Assembly: GCF_902497625.1 (NCBI RefSeq)
Contig: NZ_CABVGX010000043.1
Span: 1-49,744, forward strand
From: Pseudomonas fluorescens
GTDB taxonomy: Bacteria > Pseudomonadota > Gammaproteobacteria > Pseudomonadales > Pseudomonadaceae
DNA length: 49,744 bases
Direction of reading: 5' to 3'
A program made the translations under genes and the position numbers. How positions within the stretch are numbered: position 1 is the stretch's first letter; each line of letters starts with the position of its first letter. The notes under the pieces are model-generated. The model did not search any database and was not told where the DNA came from. It worked only from the letters and a program-made list of their open reading frames with translations. This document shows, piece by piece, positions 24,079 through 33,586 of the stretch.

Positions 24079-24843
24079 ATGTACAAACTTGAAGTCCAAG
24101 ACCTGCATAAACGCTATGGCAGTCACGAAGTGCTCAAGGGCGTGTCCCTGAAAGCGGCGGCCGGTGATGTGATCAGCATCATCGGCTCCAGTGGCTCCGG
24201 CAAAAGTACCTTTCTGCGCTGCATCAACCTGCTCGAGCAGCCGCACGCGGGCAAGATTCTGCTGAACAACGAAGAGTTGAAACTGGTCGCCAACAAGGAC
24301 GGCGCGCTGAAGGCTGCCGACCCGAAGCAGCTGCAACGCATGCGTTCGCGCCTGTCGATGGTGTTCCAACACTTCAACCTGTGGTCGCACATGACCGCGC
24401 TGGAAAACATCATGGAAGCGCCGGTCCATGTACTTGGCATGTCCAAGGCCCAAGCCCGCGAGAAAGCCGAGCATTACCTGAACAAGGTGGGCGTGGCGCA
24501 TCGCAAGGACGCCTATCCGGGCCATATGTCCGGTGGTGAACAACAGCGTGTGGCGATAGCCCGTGCGCTGGCGATGGAACCGGAAGTGATGTTGTTCGAC
24601 GAACCGACCTCCGCGCTCGACCCGGAACTGGTCGGCGACGTGTTGAAAGTGATGCAGGCGCTGGCGCTGGAAGGCCGGACCATGGTGGTGGTGACCCACG
24701 AAATGGGCTTCGCCCGTGAAGTGTCGAACCAGTTGGTGTTCCTGCACAAAGGTATCGTTGAAGAAAGCGGCAATCCCCGTGAGGTGCTGGTCAATCCACA
24801 GTCCGAACGCCTGCAACAGTTCCTCTCGGGCAGCCTCAAGTAA
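24079..24843 (+). CDS. aotP: Arginine/ornithine ABC transporter ATPase
   Basis: A 254-residue ATPase of the amino-acid importer class. Walker A is GSSGSGKST (36-44), the Q-loop is in MVFQHFNLWSH, the signature is MSGGEQQR (150-157), Walker B ends at Asp174-Glu175 (VMLFDEPTSALD) and the H-loop is VVTHEMGF. I use the ATG at 24079 rather than the in-frame GTG at 24064 because the family starts M-x-K-L. Fourth and energising component of the AotJQM system. Confidence 0.94.
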   Translation: MYKLEVQDLHKRYGSHEVLKGVSLKAAAGDVISIIGSSGSGKSTFLRCINLLEQPHAGKILLNNEELKLVANKDGALKAADPKQLQRMRSRLSMVFQHFNLWSHMTALENIMEAPVHVLGMSKAQAREKAEHYLNKVGVAHRKDAYPGHMSGGEQQRVAIARALAMEPEVMLFDEPTSALDPELVGDVLKVMQALALEGRTMVVVTHEMGFAREVSNQLVFLHKGIVEESGNPREVLVNPQSERLQQFLSGSLK

Positions 24844-24906
24844 AACGAACGCCCGTGGCGCGCCGGGATCGTCCATGCTCCTCAACCTGGAGCCTGGCGC
24901 AATCCC

Positions 24907-24995
24907 CTGTAGGAGCTGCCGAAGGCTGCGATCTTTTGACCTTGATGTTTCAAATCAAAAGATCGCAGCCTCGTTTCACTCGACAGCTCCTACAG
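24907..24995. repeat. REPIN between aotP and argR
   Basis: CTGTAGGAGCTG (24907-24918) is repeated inverted at 24984-24995, and AGGCTGCGATCTTTTGA (24923-24939) is inverted exactly at 24955-24971. The long hairpin lies inside the aot-argR operon and may stabilise or attenuate the upstream mRNA. Confidence 0.85.
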
Positions 24996-25114
24996 AGGGA
25001 GGGGTGCGAGCCAGCTTCCACAGTTGATCTGCGCCTGTTTCAAGATTTACGTTGATTTACGGGCTAGCATTGGCCCATGCCTTCATCACTGTTTGAGTTT
25101 CGGATTGCCCGCCC

Positions 25115-26095
25115 ATGACTGCCCATCGAATTGGTTTCCTGATTTGGCCCAGCACTAAAGCACTGACGCTTGCGCTGGCTGAGGAGGCCTTGCGCGTTGC
25201 TCAGCGTGTGCATCCGGACGTGGTTTACGAACTGACGTTTTTGCAGGCCGAACCGCCAACCGACGGCGCCTGGCAATTGCCGGGTGAACCGTGGGCGGGC
25301 AAACTGGAAAACTTCCAGAAACTGTTCCTGCTGGCAGATGAGCCGCCAACGTTGTTGGCGCCGGCGCTCAGCAGTTCCCTGAAACAACTGGTGCGAGCCG
25401 GTTGCGTCATCGGCGGCTTGTCGGCTGGTGTCTACCCGCTGGCGCAACTCGGCCTGCTCGATGGTTATCGCGCCGCCGTGCACTGGCGTTGGCAGGACGA
25501 TTTCGCTGAGCGTTTCCCGAAGGTGATTGCCACCAGTCATCTGTTCGACTGGGATCGCGATCGCCTGAGCGCGTGCGGCGGCTTGTCCGTACTCGATCTG
25601 TTGCTGGCGGTGCTGGCCCGTGATCACGGCGCCGAACTGGCCGGTGCTGTATCAGAAGAACTGGTGGTCGAACGTATTCGCGAGGGCGGCGAACGCCAGC
25701 GCATTCCGCTGCAGAATCGCCTCGGCTCCAGTCATCCCAAGCTCACGCAAGCCGTGCTGCTAATGGAAGCGAATATCGAAGAACCGCTGACCACCGACGA
25801 AATCGCCCAGCATGTGTGCGTGTCTCGCCGGCAGCTGGAACGGATCTTCAAGCAATACCTCAACCGAGTGCCGAGCCAGTATTACCTTGAACTGCGCCTG
25901 AACAAGGCCCGGCAAATGTTGATGCAAACCAGCAAGTCGATCATCCAGATCGGCCTGTCGTGTGGCTTTTCTTCGGGGCCGCACTTCTCCAGCGCCTATC
26001 GCAATTTCTTCGGCGCCACGCCGCGGGAAGATCGCAACCAGCGGCGCAGCAGCAGCCCGTTTGAATTGTCGTCGGTGCCTTCAGAGCGCGGCTGA
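25115..26095 (+). CDS. argR: ArgR, AraC-family arginine-responsive regulator
   Basis: The 326-residue regulator controls arginine uptake and catabolism. The N-terminal two thirds is a DJ-1/glutamine-amidotransferase-like ligand domain (IGFLIWPSTKALTLALAEEA, GCVIGGLSAGVYPLAQLGL). The C-terminal third has two AraC helix-turn-helices (TTDEIAQHVCVSRRQLERIF and IIQIGLSCGFSSGPHFSSAY). In P. aeruginosa it binds TGTCGC-N8-AA repeats and activates aot and aru; such sites occur here before aotJ and aruC. It ends 46 bp from the end of the convergent LRR gene. Confidence 0.94.
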   Translation: MTAHRIGFLIWPSTKALTLALAEEALRVAQRVHPDVVYELTFLQAEPPTDGAWQLPGEPWAGKLENFQKLFLLADEPPTLLAPALSSSLKQLVRAGCVIGGLSAGVYPLAQLGLLDGYRAAVHWRWQDDFAERFPKVIATSHLFDWDRDRLSACGGLSVLDLLLAVLARDHGAELAGAVSEELVVERIREGGERQRIPLQNRLGSSHPKLTQAVLLMEANIEEPLTTDEIAQHVCVSRRQLERIFKQYLNRVPSQYYLELRLNKARQMLMQTSKSIIQIGLSCGFSSGPHFSSAYRNFFGATPREDRNQRRSSSPFELSSVPSERG

Positions 26096-26141
26096 ATCCG
26101 GCAATGCCATGGCGGTGCACCCTGGCGTCGCTGGCGCCCGA

Positions 26142-29100
26142 TCAGTCCTCAATTGATTCGATCGGGGGCATATTGTCTTCGTCGTCGGAAATATCAGCCA
26201 CTTCATTGATGCCCAGATCGTTGTCCGTTTCTCGATAATAATTGGCAATGATGCGCAGACTTTCCTCATTGAATGGATTGCCGCTGAAATCCAGGTTTTC
26301 ACCGACATCGGGAGGGACCTCCAACAACTCAGGCGGCATCACAGTGATCGCGTTGTTACTCAAGTCGACGTTCAGCCAGGTTTCGATGCGCCACAAGCCG
26401 TCTGGAATGTGAGTGATGCCGGTCTCACTGAGGTTCAGTATCGACATACCGTTCATGTTGCTTAAGTCCGGCGTCAGCCCCAATGGGTTGTTCCTGAGAT
26501 TCAGATAATCAAGTTGTTCCATTCCTGCCAGCGCGTTGAGCGTTGAGTGGGTCAGGGTGATGTTGCCGTGCGGCAGGCTCAACGACGTCAACTGTTCCAT
26601 TCGGAAGATGGCGTCGGGAATGTTATTCAGTTGGTAGCCGCGTACTGCCAGCGACTGCAAGTTGGGGAAGTAATCAAGGAAATTGCCAACTCGGGTGCGA
26701 GCTTCGACAGCGCTGGTCAGGTACATCTCGGGCACATGGCTGAAGTCGGCCGTCAATGTCGGCAATTCGCCGAAGATCGCTGAGCTCGAATAGAACGCGT
26801 ACGGGTCGCCTGTCAGCGTCTCGGTTGGTATCCGTCGCCAGCAATTCTCCAGACTTTCCTTGAACGCGCGTCGTTTGCGTTGTTCCTCCAGCAAGCTCTG
26901 CGCATCGAGTGGCAGCCCGGTGACGGGGTGCTCTGGAATGTCAGTCATCCATACCGTGAGGTCGCTGATCAACGTCGAAAGTTCGGCCTCCCTGCGTAAC
27001 AGTTCCATTCGCCCGTCATTCAAGGTGCCGGGTATCCGGTAAATGAAATCACTGGCTGCCGTAGCGTCCATGGTCGGGTACAGCGATTGAAGCAAATCGC
27101 GGTCAGCCTGATCGGCCGGCACTCCCATGTCCTTACCTGTTTGCTGGTAATACGCTTTTAACTGCTCTCGAGTGACAGCTGAGAGTGGATTGCCGCCCAG
27201 GAAAAGGTCCTTGTCGCTGCTTGCGCTGTAGAGCTCTCGGGGGATTTCGGCTATTCGATTGTCAGTCAACAGAGCGACTGTAAGCGCGGGATGATCGGCC
27301 AGACCGACCGGAATTTGTTCAATGCCAGTGCTGGAGAGGTCAATGTAGGAGAGGGTCGGCAAAGTGGCTAAATTCGGCGCCTGCCCCAACGGATTGAAGA
27401 ACAGATCCAGACTGGTTAATTTGGCCAGCGACGACAATACGGCCTGCCCCGGCGCGTCGAGCACGATCGCACAGTTACTCAATGTCAGACTCTGTAGGGA
27501 CTGCATGCCGCTGATCGCCTGCGGTACGCGACCCAGGCCGAAACCGCGCAACGCAAGATGCTGCACGCCAGTGAAACATTCCAGGAAGCCAGCGCAGACA
27601 TTCGACGCCGGGTTGCCGTTAAGGGCGAGCGTCCTCACGTGACTGAAATCTGCTGAGAGGGGCGGTATCTCCCCGGTAAACCCCAGGTTTGAACCAAACG
27701 CGTCTGCCCTTTTTTCTGAAGTCTCGACCAGTCTTTGTCGCCAGAATTGCTCCAGCTCCTTGCGAAAGTGATATCTGCCGTTGCGTTCGGCGATTTTTTC
27801 GGCGTCGCTCATCGCTGCGCCGGTGGCTGAGTGTGTGGGTATGTCATCGGCCCATGTGCGCAGATCGTGGGTGAGCTGAGCGATTTCCACTTCCCACTGA
27901 CCTAGTTGAGCGCGACCGTCTTCCAGTGTGCCGGGCAGTTTGTAGATCATGCGACTGGCTTCTTCCGGGTTCATTCCGGGAAACAATGCGCGTGCGCGGT
28001 CGATGTCGGCTTGTTCAGCCCATATGCCAAAGTCATCCGTGAATGCAGCGAAGTAAGTCTTTATCAGGTCCCGGCTGGTGACCGACAGCGGGTTGTTGGC
28101 AAGATTTATCCCGGCGGCGAGCTCCTGCCTCAATGTGAAAAACGCGGCTGGTAATTCGGTTATCTGATTGTCGCTAAGCATCGCGACTTTAAGGCGCGTG
28201 CGGCTGATAAGACCGTTCGGCAGGTGTGTGATGCCGGTGTTGGACAGCCAGAGATCGACGAGTCCCGGCATGTTCTCCACATCGGGTGCAGTGACCAAGG
28301 CGTTGTGGCTCAGATCCAGTACTTGAAGTTCACCCAATGCCGACAGCGCCGCCTGACCGGAGGGCGTCAGCGTCACATTGCAATTGCTCAGTGTCATCTG
28401 CTTGAGAGCGGGCATACGCGTGACAGCCTGGGGTATTTGCTGCAGGTTGAAATTACGCAGATCAAGGTTGTAAAGATTGGGAAAGAGCTCGATAAACGCG
28501 TCTACTCCCTCAATCGCGACGTTGCCACTGAGCGTGAGTCGCGTCACATGGCTGAAGTCCGTCGAAAGCTGCGGCATGTCTGCGGCAAAAGACAGGTTTG
28601 CCAGGAAATGGTCATCCCTGAGCCGGGCAATTTCCGGACGGCGCCGCCAGAATTTCACCAGCGTCTGGCTGAACGCCGCCATGGCTTCCGCGTCGGCTTG
28701 CGCTGGCTTGTTTTGTTGCCAAATCGACAGATCAAGCTTCAACTGGCTGAATTCTGCGTGCCACTGGTGGAGCCGGACCCGACCCTGCGCCAAGGTGCCA
28801 GGCAGGTCATAAATGACGTCGCTGGCATCTTGGTGATCCAGTGCTGGAAACATCGCTCTGACCCTCTCGACATCGGCCAATTCTGCACTGACACCAAAAT
28901 CCTGTCGGACGGTTTGAAAGTAGTTTTTGATCCGATCCCGGGTCGCGGGTGACAACGGATTGTCCTCAAAGTCGATACCATCACTGCGATGTGCAGTGAG
29001 ATTGAACAGAGCCTCGGGCAAGTCTCTGAACTGGTTACCGGTGAGATAGGCGGAATCCAGGCTGGGGTGGTCGGCTAACCCTGCAGGCACGGTCGAAATG

Positions 29101-31811
29101 CCGGTCCTTGACACGTCGAGGTGAGTCAGTTGGGTAAGGGCAGTGATATCAGGCGGGACGCCTAATGGATTATCGTTGAGCTCCAGCGTGTGCAGATGGC
29201 TCAGAGTGTCGAGTAAGGACTGACTCTCGGGATTCAGCACTACGCCGCAGTCTTCCAGGATCAGCGTTCGTAGCTCAGGCATGCCGGTCACTGACTGTGG
29301 AATTGTACCCAACGTAAACTCAATCATTTCCAGACGTTCCAGATTCGGGAAGCGCTGCAGGAATGCGTTCGGCGCCCTCAGGGTGCGATTTCCGCTGATC
29401 GTCAAGCGGGTAACATGGTTGAAATCTGCGCTGATGGCTGGCATGTCTTCAGAGAATTCAGCGGTTAACACCAGGTCTGGTTTGATCCGGCTTCGCCATG
29501 CCTGCTCCAGCGCTTGACGGAAGTTCTCTCGGGCCAGGCGCTCCTGTTGGCGTTCAATGGCAGTCAGTTGCTCCCCGCTGACAGCGTGTCGATCAGGACC
29601 GCGATCGATCCATTGCACCAGGTCATTGTTCAACTGCGTGAGTTCTGCCTCCCAATTAGTCAGCTGGGCTCGTCCTTCAGCCAGCGTTCCTGGCAGGCGA
29701 TAAAGCAGATCCGATGCCTGGTAAGGACCCAGCTCCGGGAACAACGCTACGGTGCGCAGAATATCCGCTGGGTCGGCCAATACGCCAAAGTGCTGCGAAG
29801 TTCGAATGTAATGCGCTTTTATTCGCTCCCTGGTCGCCAGGGACAGCGGGTTATTGGAAAAATCGAAACCTTCGCTGAGTTCGGCGGACAGTTCGAAAAA
29901 AGCCTCGGGAAGTTCGCCAATCAGGTTGCCGTCAAATCGGGCGATGATCGTCTGGGGGCGGTCCAGCAAATCGGCTGGTACTGAGGAGATGCCGGTGTCG
30001 GCCAGGTTCAGATGACCCAGCGATGGCAGGGCGCCGATATCAGGTGCTCCTGAGAGCAGGTTTCCTTGCAGATCCAGCAGCGTAAGCTCGGTCAGGGAGG
30101 CGAGCAGCTGTCGGTCGGCGGGTGTGAGGGTGATGGCACAATTGCGGACAATCAGCTGGCGCAGTCTGGGCATGTCAGCGAGAGACTGAGGAAGCTCCGG
30201 CAGGGTGAAGTTACGGACGTCCAGATACACCAGATTGGGGAAAAGCTGGCGAAACGGTTCGAGCCCCTGTGTACTTGCACTGCCGACGACTGTCAGGCCG
30301 GATACATGGCTGAAATCGGCATTCAGGACGGGAAGCTCGCCCAATATCGGTTCTGCCACATACAACACGTCCCCGAGAGGTACGCGTGTTTCCCGACGCC
30401 AGCAACGTTCGATGGCGGTTCTCAATAATCCTCGATTCTGCAAGGATGCCCGCCGTTGTATGGGCGTAAGCATCGTCCCCGTGGCAGGGTCGTTAACCGG
30501 TGTGTTGTTTGCCCAGCGGGCCAGGTCAAGGGTGAGCTGGTTGTATTCGAGGCTCAGACGGGACAGTTCAGCGTGCGCACCCGCGGGGCGGTCCCGTAGC
30601 CAGCTGATAAAGGCCTGCAGTTCCTGCTGACTCAGCCTGGGATATAACGCTCGTGCTCTGTTTTCCAGCGTGAATGTGCGCGAGCGATTGCGTCGCGGCA
30701 ATGGTCGATAACCGTCTGCACCGAGCAGGCGCAGCGTATCCGCCGCCGGCTCAATCACCGGTGGCGGGGTGATCGCAAGTCGCAGTTCGTCTCTTGGTAC
30801 TGGCCGCGCGCGGATCGCATTTTTCAGTGTTTCGCTCTGGCCGATGTCAATGTCCAGCGCCTGGCGTTCCGAGTCGGGCAGCGCGTACAGGACACTGGAA
30901 AAGAAGTCGGTCGCCGCCTGCAATTCCTGACCGCGATCATCGTAAGGTTGGTAGCGGCCATCGCTCTGGCGGACCAGCACTTTTTGCGATGGCGCATCTG
31001 CACGACCGGTGCTGTCCAGCAGAACGCCCTCGTAATGGCGATCACGTATTTCGATACGCACCTGGCCTGTCCAGCCCGGCAACTGCTTGAGGCTATGCAA
31101 GGCCAGCGTCTCGCTGTCCGGGTTGCTCACCGATTCCAGCTCCAGACCTTCATAGGCCCGTGTTACCCGCAGTTCCTGATTCGCCACTCGAACCAGTTGC
31201 TGCTGACGGACCGGCATGTGCCCTCCACTGATTTCCAGCAGTTCCTCGCCGGTGGCGGTGTTGAGCAGTTCACGCGTGACGCTGGCTGGCAACTGAGGAT
31301 CGTATTGGAAGATGACCGGCGCCAGCGGGTCTTCCATTCGCTCAAGCGCCTGATAGCGTGATTCGAATTCGGTCGTGCGTTGTTCCCAGGCGAGCTGCGC
31401 CAGTTGTTTTCGCAGTGCTTTAGCGCCTGTTTCGAGTGAGGGCGTCGGGCCGGAAAACTCCCACCCCAGCAGCGCCTTGACGGCGTCCTCGTCGAGTGCG
31501 CTCAGCAACGTTTTCAACAGGTCACCGTCCACCAGAGCATCTTGCCGAAGCTCGATCAACGGCAGGTTTTCTTCATTGGCCGATTGCCATTGGACAGTGC
31601 CCTCCCGATCAATCAACCGCATGGGTTTGTCGGTGGGCCATTTGCCGTGGTCCGTCAACAGCTGCAGCTGCATCGACGGATCAGCGCTCAGGTAGCGCTC
31701 CGGCAGTTCGCTGTGGAGTTGATCGACAAACCGTTTCAGGTCCTGATCGATCTTGAAGCGTTTGATCGTGTCGGCAAGCAGTGGCGGCAGCGGCGCGTGG
31801 TCGACATGCAT
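26142..31811 (-). CDS. Giant five-module leucine-rich-repeat protein (toxin/effector-like, NEL-less)
   Basis: An 1889-residue protein without signal peptide or membrane segment. Residues 1-420 continue a dermonecrotic-toxin-like (DUF6543-type) region (AYEGLELESVSNPDSETLAL, LKQLPGWTGQVRIEIRDRHY, FFSSVLYALPDSERQAL). Then five tandem modules follow, each of six to nine LRRs around ADFSHV anchors at residues 498, 795, 1084, 1387 and 1688, joined by helical linkers with LPGTL-x2-GR near 706, 1003, 1292 and 1593. LRRs follow LxxLxLxxxxLxxxPxxLxxL. Related Pseudomonas proteins usually have one LRR block and a C-terminal NEL E3 ligase; here the chain ends in an acidic tail after module 5. The start lacks a ribosome site and overlaps the upstream gene by 76 bases in another frame, suggesting that both were one gene. 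Confidence 0.8.
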   Translation of the reverse strand: MHVDHAPLPPLLADTIKRFKIDQDLKRFVDQLHSELPERYLSADPSMQLQLLTDHGKWPTDKPMRLIDREGTVQWQSANEENLPLIELRQDALVDGDLLKTLLSALDEDAVKALLGWEFSGPTPSLETGAKALRKQLAQLAWEQRTTEFESRYQALERMEDPLAPVIFQYDPQLPASVTRELLNTATGEELLEISGGHMPVRQQQLVRVANQELRVTRAYEGLELESVSNPDSETLALHSLKQLPGWTGQVRIEIRDRHYEGVLLDSTGRADAPSQKVLVRQSDGRYQPYDDRGQELQAATDFFSSVLYALPDSERQALDIDIGQSETLKNAIRARPVPRDELRLAITPPPVIEPAADTLRLLGADGYRPLPRRNRSRTFTLENRARALYPRLSQQELQAFISWLRDRPAGAHAELSRLSLEYNQLTLDLARWANNTPVNDPATGTMLTPIQRRASLQNRGLLRTAIERCWRRETRVPLGDVLYVAEPILGELPVLNADFSHVSGLTVVGSASTQGLEPFRQLFPNLVYLDVRNFTLPELPQSLADMPRLRQLIVRNCAITLTPADRQLLASLTELTLLDLQGNLLSGAPDIGALPSLGHLNLADTGISSVPADLLDRPQTIIARFDGNLIGELPEAFFELSAELSEGFDFSNNPLSLATRERIKAHYIRTSQHFGVLADPADILRTVALFPELGPYQASDLLYRLPGTLAEGRAQLTNWEAELTQLNNDLVQWIDRGPDRHAVSGEQLTAIERQQERLARENFRQALEQAWRSRIKPDLVLTAEFSEDMPAISADFNHVTRLTISGNRTLRAPNAFLQRFPNLERLEMIEFTLGTIPQSVTGMPELRTLILEDCGVVLNPESQSLLDTLSHLHTLELNDNPLGVPPDITALTQLTHLDVSRTGISTVPAGLADHPSLDSAYLTGNQFRDLPEALFNLTAHRSDGIDFEDNPLSPATRDRIKNYFQTVRQDFGVSAELADVERVRAMFPALDHQDASDVIYDLPGTLAQGRVRLHQWHAEFSQLKLDLSIWQQNKPAQADAEAMAAFSQTLVKFWRRRPEIARLRDDHFLANLSFAADMPQLSTDFSHVTRLTLSGNVAIEGVDAFIELFPNLYNLDLRNFNLQQIPQAVTRMPALKQMTLSNCNVTLTPSGQAALSALGELQVLDLSHNALVTAPDVENMPGLVDLWLSNTGITHLPNGLISRTRLKVAMLSDNQITELPAAFFTLRQELAAGINLANNPLSVTSRDLIKTYFAAFTDDFGIWAEQADIDRARALFPGMNPEEASRMIYKLPGTLEDGRAQLGQWEVEIAQLTHDLRTWADDIPTHSATGAAMSDAEKIAERNGRYHFRKELEQFWRQRLVETSEKRADAFGSNLGFTGEIPPLSADFSHVRTLALNGNPASNVCAGFLECFTGVQHLALRGFGLGRVPQAISGMQSLQSLTLSNCAIVLDAPGQAVLSSLAKLTSLDLFFNPLGQAPNLATLPTLSYIDLSSTGIEQIPVGLADHPALTVALLTDNRIAEIPRELYSASSDKDLFLGGNPLSAVTREQLKAYYQQTGKDMGVPADQADRDLLQSLYPTMDATAASDFIYRIPGTLNDGRMELLRREAELSTLISDLTVWMTDIPEHPVTGLPLDAQSLLEEQRKRRAFKESLENCWRRIPTETLTGDPYAFYSSSAIFGELPTLTADFSHVPEMYLTSAVEARTRVGNFLDYFPNLQSLAVRGYQLNNIPDAIFRMEQLTSLSLPHGNITLTHSTLNALAGMEQLDYLNLRNNPLGLTPDLSNMNGMSILNLSETGITHIPDGLWRIETWLNVDLSNNAITVMPPELLEVPPDVGENLDFSGNPFNEESLRIIANYYRETDNDLGINEVADISDDEDNMPPIESIED
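26700..30350 (-). repeat. Five tandem LRR-module coding repeats (period about 0.89 kb)
   Basis: The codons for the ADFSHV-type anchors begin at about 30320, 29429, 28562, 27653 and 26750, giving periods of 297, 289, 303 and 301 residues. Identity is evident in protein but weak in DNA, so the duplications are old. Confidence 0.8.
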
Positions 31812-33445
31812 TGCCCGTCTGGCAGCGCGACCGGCTTGAAGCGGTCGATGAAGGCGACGATTTCTTCTGGCAGTACCTTGCGAAATTCACCCGCGCCAAT
31901 GACCCCGCCTAGCGCAAACGTGCCCAGCTGGATCAGCGATTCCACGGTTCCCATCAAATGCTCGAACGCCTCGGTGGTCCGGCCTTGTGCCCATTCGACG
32001 ATGCCCTCGAAGGTTTCGTCGAGCAGCTGATAAGCCATGTAAGCCAGCATCGCTTCCCCCAGCCCGGGCACAAAAGGCGCAATGACAAAGGCGGCGGTTT
32101 CGATAATTGACGTGGCGATCTTCACCACTGAATCCCAGAACGCCCAACGGGCCTTTTGATCGACTGTCGCAGTGGGCACGGCGATAACAAGCGCGTCATT
32201 AAGAATCTTGTTGAGTTTGGTTTGATACAAATGCCGCCACAGATCGCGCTGGATGGGGGTAATGGCGAGCTGCAGGATCGGCTTGTCCAGAGGCGTTTCC
32301 CGCCATGTCGGTTCGGCACTGCCGGGCACTGGCGGATGCCAGGTGATTTTGCTCAAGCGGTTGTTCAAAGTGGCGAAGAACTCGCCCCGACGTTCGTAAT
32401 CGACGAACCGACTGAAGAAGCGCTGGTAATCTTTCGAACGTAGTCGGCGAGTGAGCGCGTGCGCCAGATCGGCCATTGAAGCGTATTGCTTGACCGGATG
32501 TTCCGGGTCGTCCGGGATATAGATCACCGGTTTGACAGTGTTACGCGTACTTTCCGGGTCCGGGCTGAACACGAGGACACCCGTGAGGGAGGCGGACAAC
32601 ATCGTCAACTCATGACACAGCAACTCGGCCCCGTTGATCCGCATGCCTTGCAATCCATCGAGCAGCCCGGTGATCAGGATGAAGTGACTCTGCGAAATGT
32701 CGCGGTTCATCAGGGCAAAATGCAGCGCCGCAGTGAGTGCAGACTTTTGGCTTTGGTCGATTTTCAGCTGCAGGACTGCGGCGGCGACGGGGTTGTCTAA
32801 ACCGAGATTTTCTTTCAGGTAACTCTGGTACCGGGCGCCGATGTCCAGCTCCCTGCAGAGTTGGGTGAAAGCCGCGATGCTCAATTTGTCCTTGATAGCC
32901 GCCAGTGTTTCGAACTGTCCGGTAGACGTGGGCTCGGTGCTGAAGGTCGATTCGATTTCAAAAGCGTCGTCTTCGGTCTCCTTTTCTTCAAAGTTGTGCA
33001 ACACCGCGTCCAGCAGTGAAACGCTCCAGACGCGGGCGCCGGTCTTGACAGGAAACCAGGGGGTGGTCACCGGGACATAGAGGCGCAAGAACGTGGTGCG
33101 GACGTCCAGCTCGATATCGAAACGGTTTTTCAAGGCCGCTGTGAGTATCGGTTCGGCGAAGGCACTGACATCCTGTATGTGCGCGAGCCTTTGATCGACA
33201 TCATTTTGGGCCGTCCAATGGGCGCCGTTGAGTGTTTTCATTCGCAAATGCTGCGCGGCCGGCACCGCTTTGAGCTGATCCGGAAGGCGCGGCTGAGTGT
33301 TCTTCAGTGCGAGGCGCCTGGCGGCAGAGGCTTTGCCAAGCCACTCGGGAATGGCTGCTTTGAGCGGTTGATAATGCGCATCGGGATGTTGTGAGTTGGG
33401 CGCGGCGCCAGTGGCTGTCGGTTCCGATCCGGCGGACAGTTGCAT
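31736..33445 (-). CDS. Dermonecrotic-toxin-like (DUF6543-type) N-terminal part, probably frameshifted
   Basis: A 569-residue protein starting MQLSAGSEP with AAGGA 8 bases upstream. Its content (IPEWLGKASAARRLALKN, LYVPVTTPWFPVKTGARVWS, RLRSKDYQRFFSRFVDYERR, a hydrophobic stretch AAFVIAPFVPGLGEAMLAYM) resembles the N-terminal domain of Pseudomonas dermonecrotic-toxin-like/NEL proteins. The last sensible residues are FIDRFKPVALPDG at about 31817; the following 25 residues (MSTTRRCRHCLPTRSN...) read as off-frame sequence. The expected continuation (MHVDHAPLPPLL) is found in the -1 frame, in the giant LRR gene. I infer one ancestral gene of about 2430 codons. Confidence 0.72.
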   Translation of the reverse strand: MQLSAGSEPTATGAAPNSQHPDAHYQPLKAAIPEWLGKASAARRLALKNTQPRLPDQLKAVPAAQHLRMKTLNGAHWTAQNDVDQRLAHIQDVSAFAEPILTAALKNRFDIELDVRTTFLRLYVPVTTPWFPVKTGARVWSVSLLDAVLHNFEEKETEDDAFEIESTFSTEPTSTGQFETLAAIKDKLSIAAFTQLCRELDIGARYQSYLKENLGLDNPVAAAVLQLKIDQSQKSALTAALHFALMNRDISQSHFILITGLLDGLQGMRINGAELLCHELTMLSASLTGVLVFSPDPESTRNTVKPVIYIPDDPEHPVKQYASMADLAHALTRRLRSKDYQRFFSRFVDYERRGEFFATLNNRLSKITWHPPVPGSAEPTWRETPLDKPILQLAITPIQRDLWRHLYQTKLNKILNDALVIAVPTATVDQKARWAFWDSVVKIATSIIETAAFVIAPFVPGLGEAMLAYMAYQLLDETFEGIVEWAQGRTTEAFEHLMGTVESLIQLGTFALGGVIGAGEFRKVLPEEIVAFIDRFKPVALPDGQCMSTTRRCRHCLPTRSNASRSIRT

Positions 33446-33586
33446 AATGTCATTCCTTGAGCGTTAAAAGAGCACCCAGAAAAACAAAACGCGGCAATCA
33501 ATGTGCGGTACATATTTGCCGCACCCTTTGACAAGCCTGCCTATAACCTGTGATCGCGGTTTAAACTGCGCCTTTGCGACGCTATA

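Noticed and set aside
26096..26141. Terminator between argR and the LRR gene
   Set aside because: Only 46 bases, with no convincing stem and no T-run on either strand.
31736..31812. Programmed frameshift or translational coupling joining the two toxin-like frames
   Set aside because: No slippery heptamer and no ribosome site near 31811; a simple indel explains the arrangement better.
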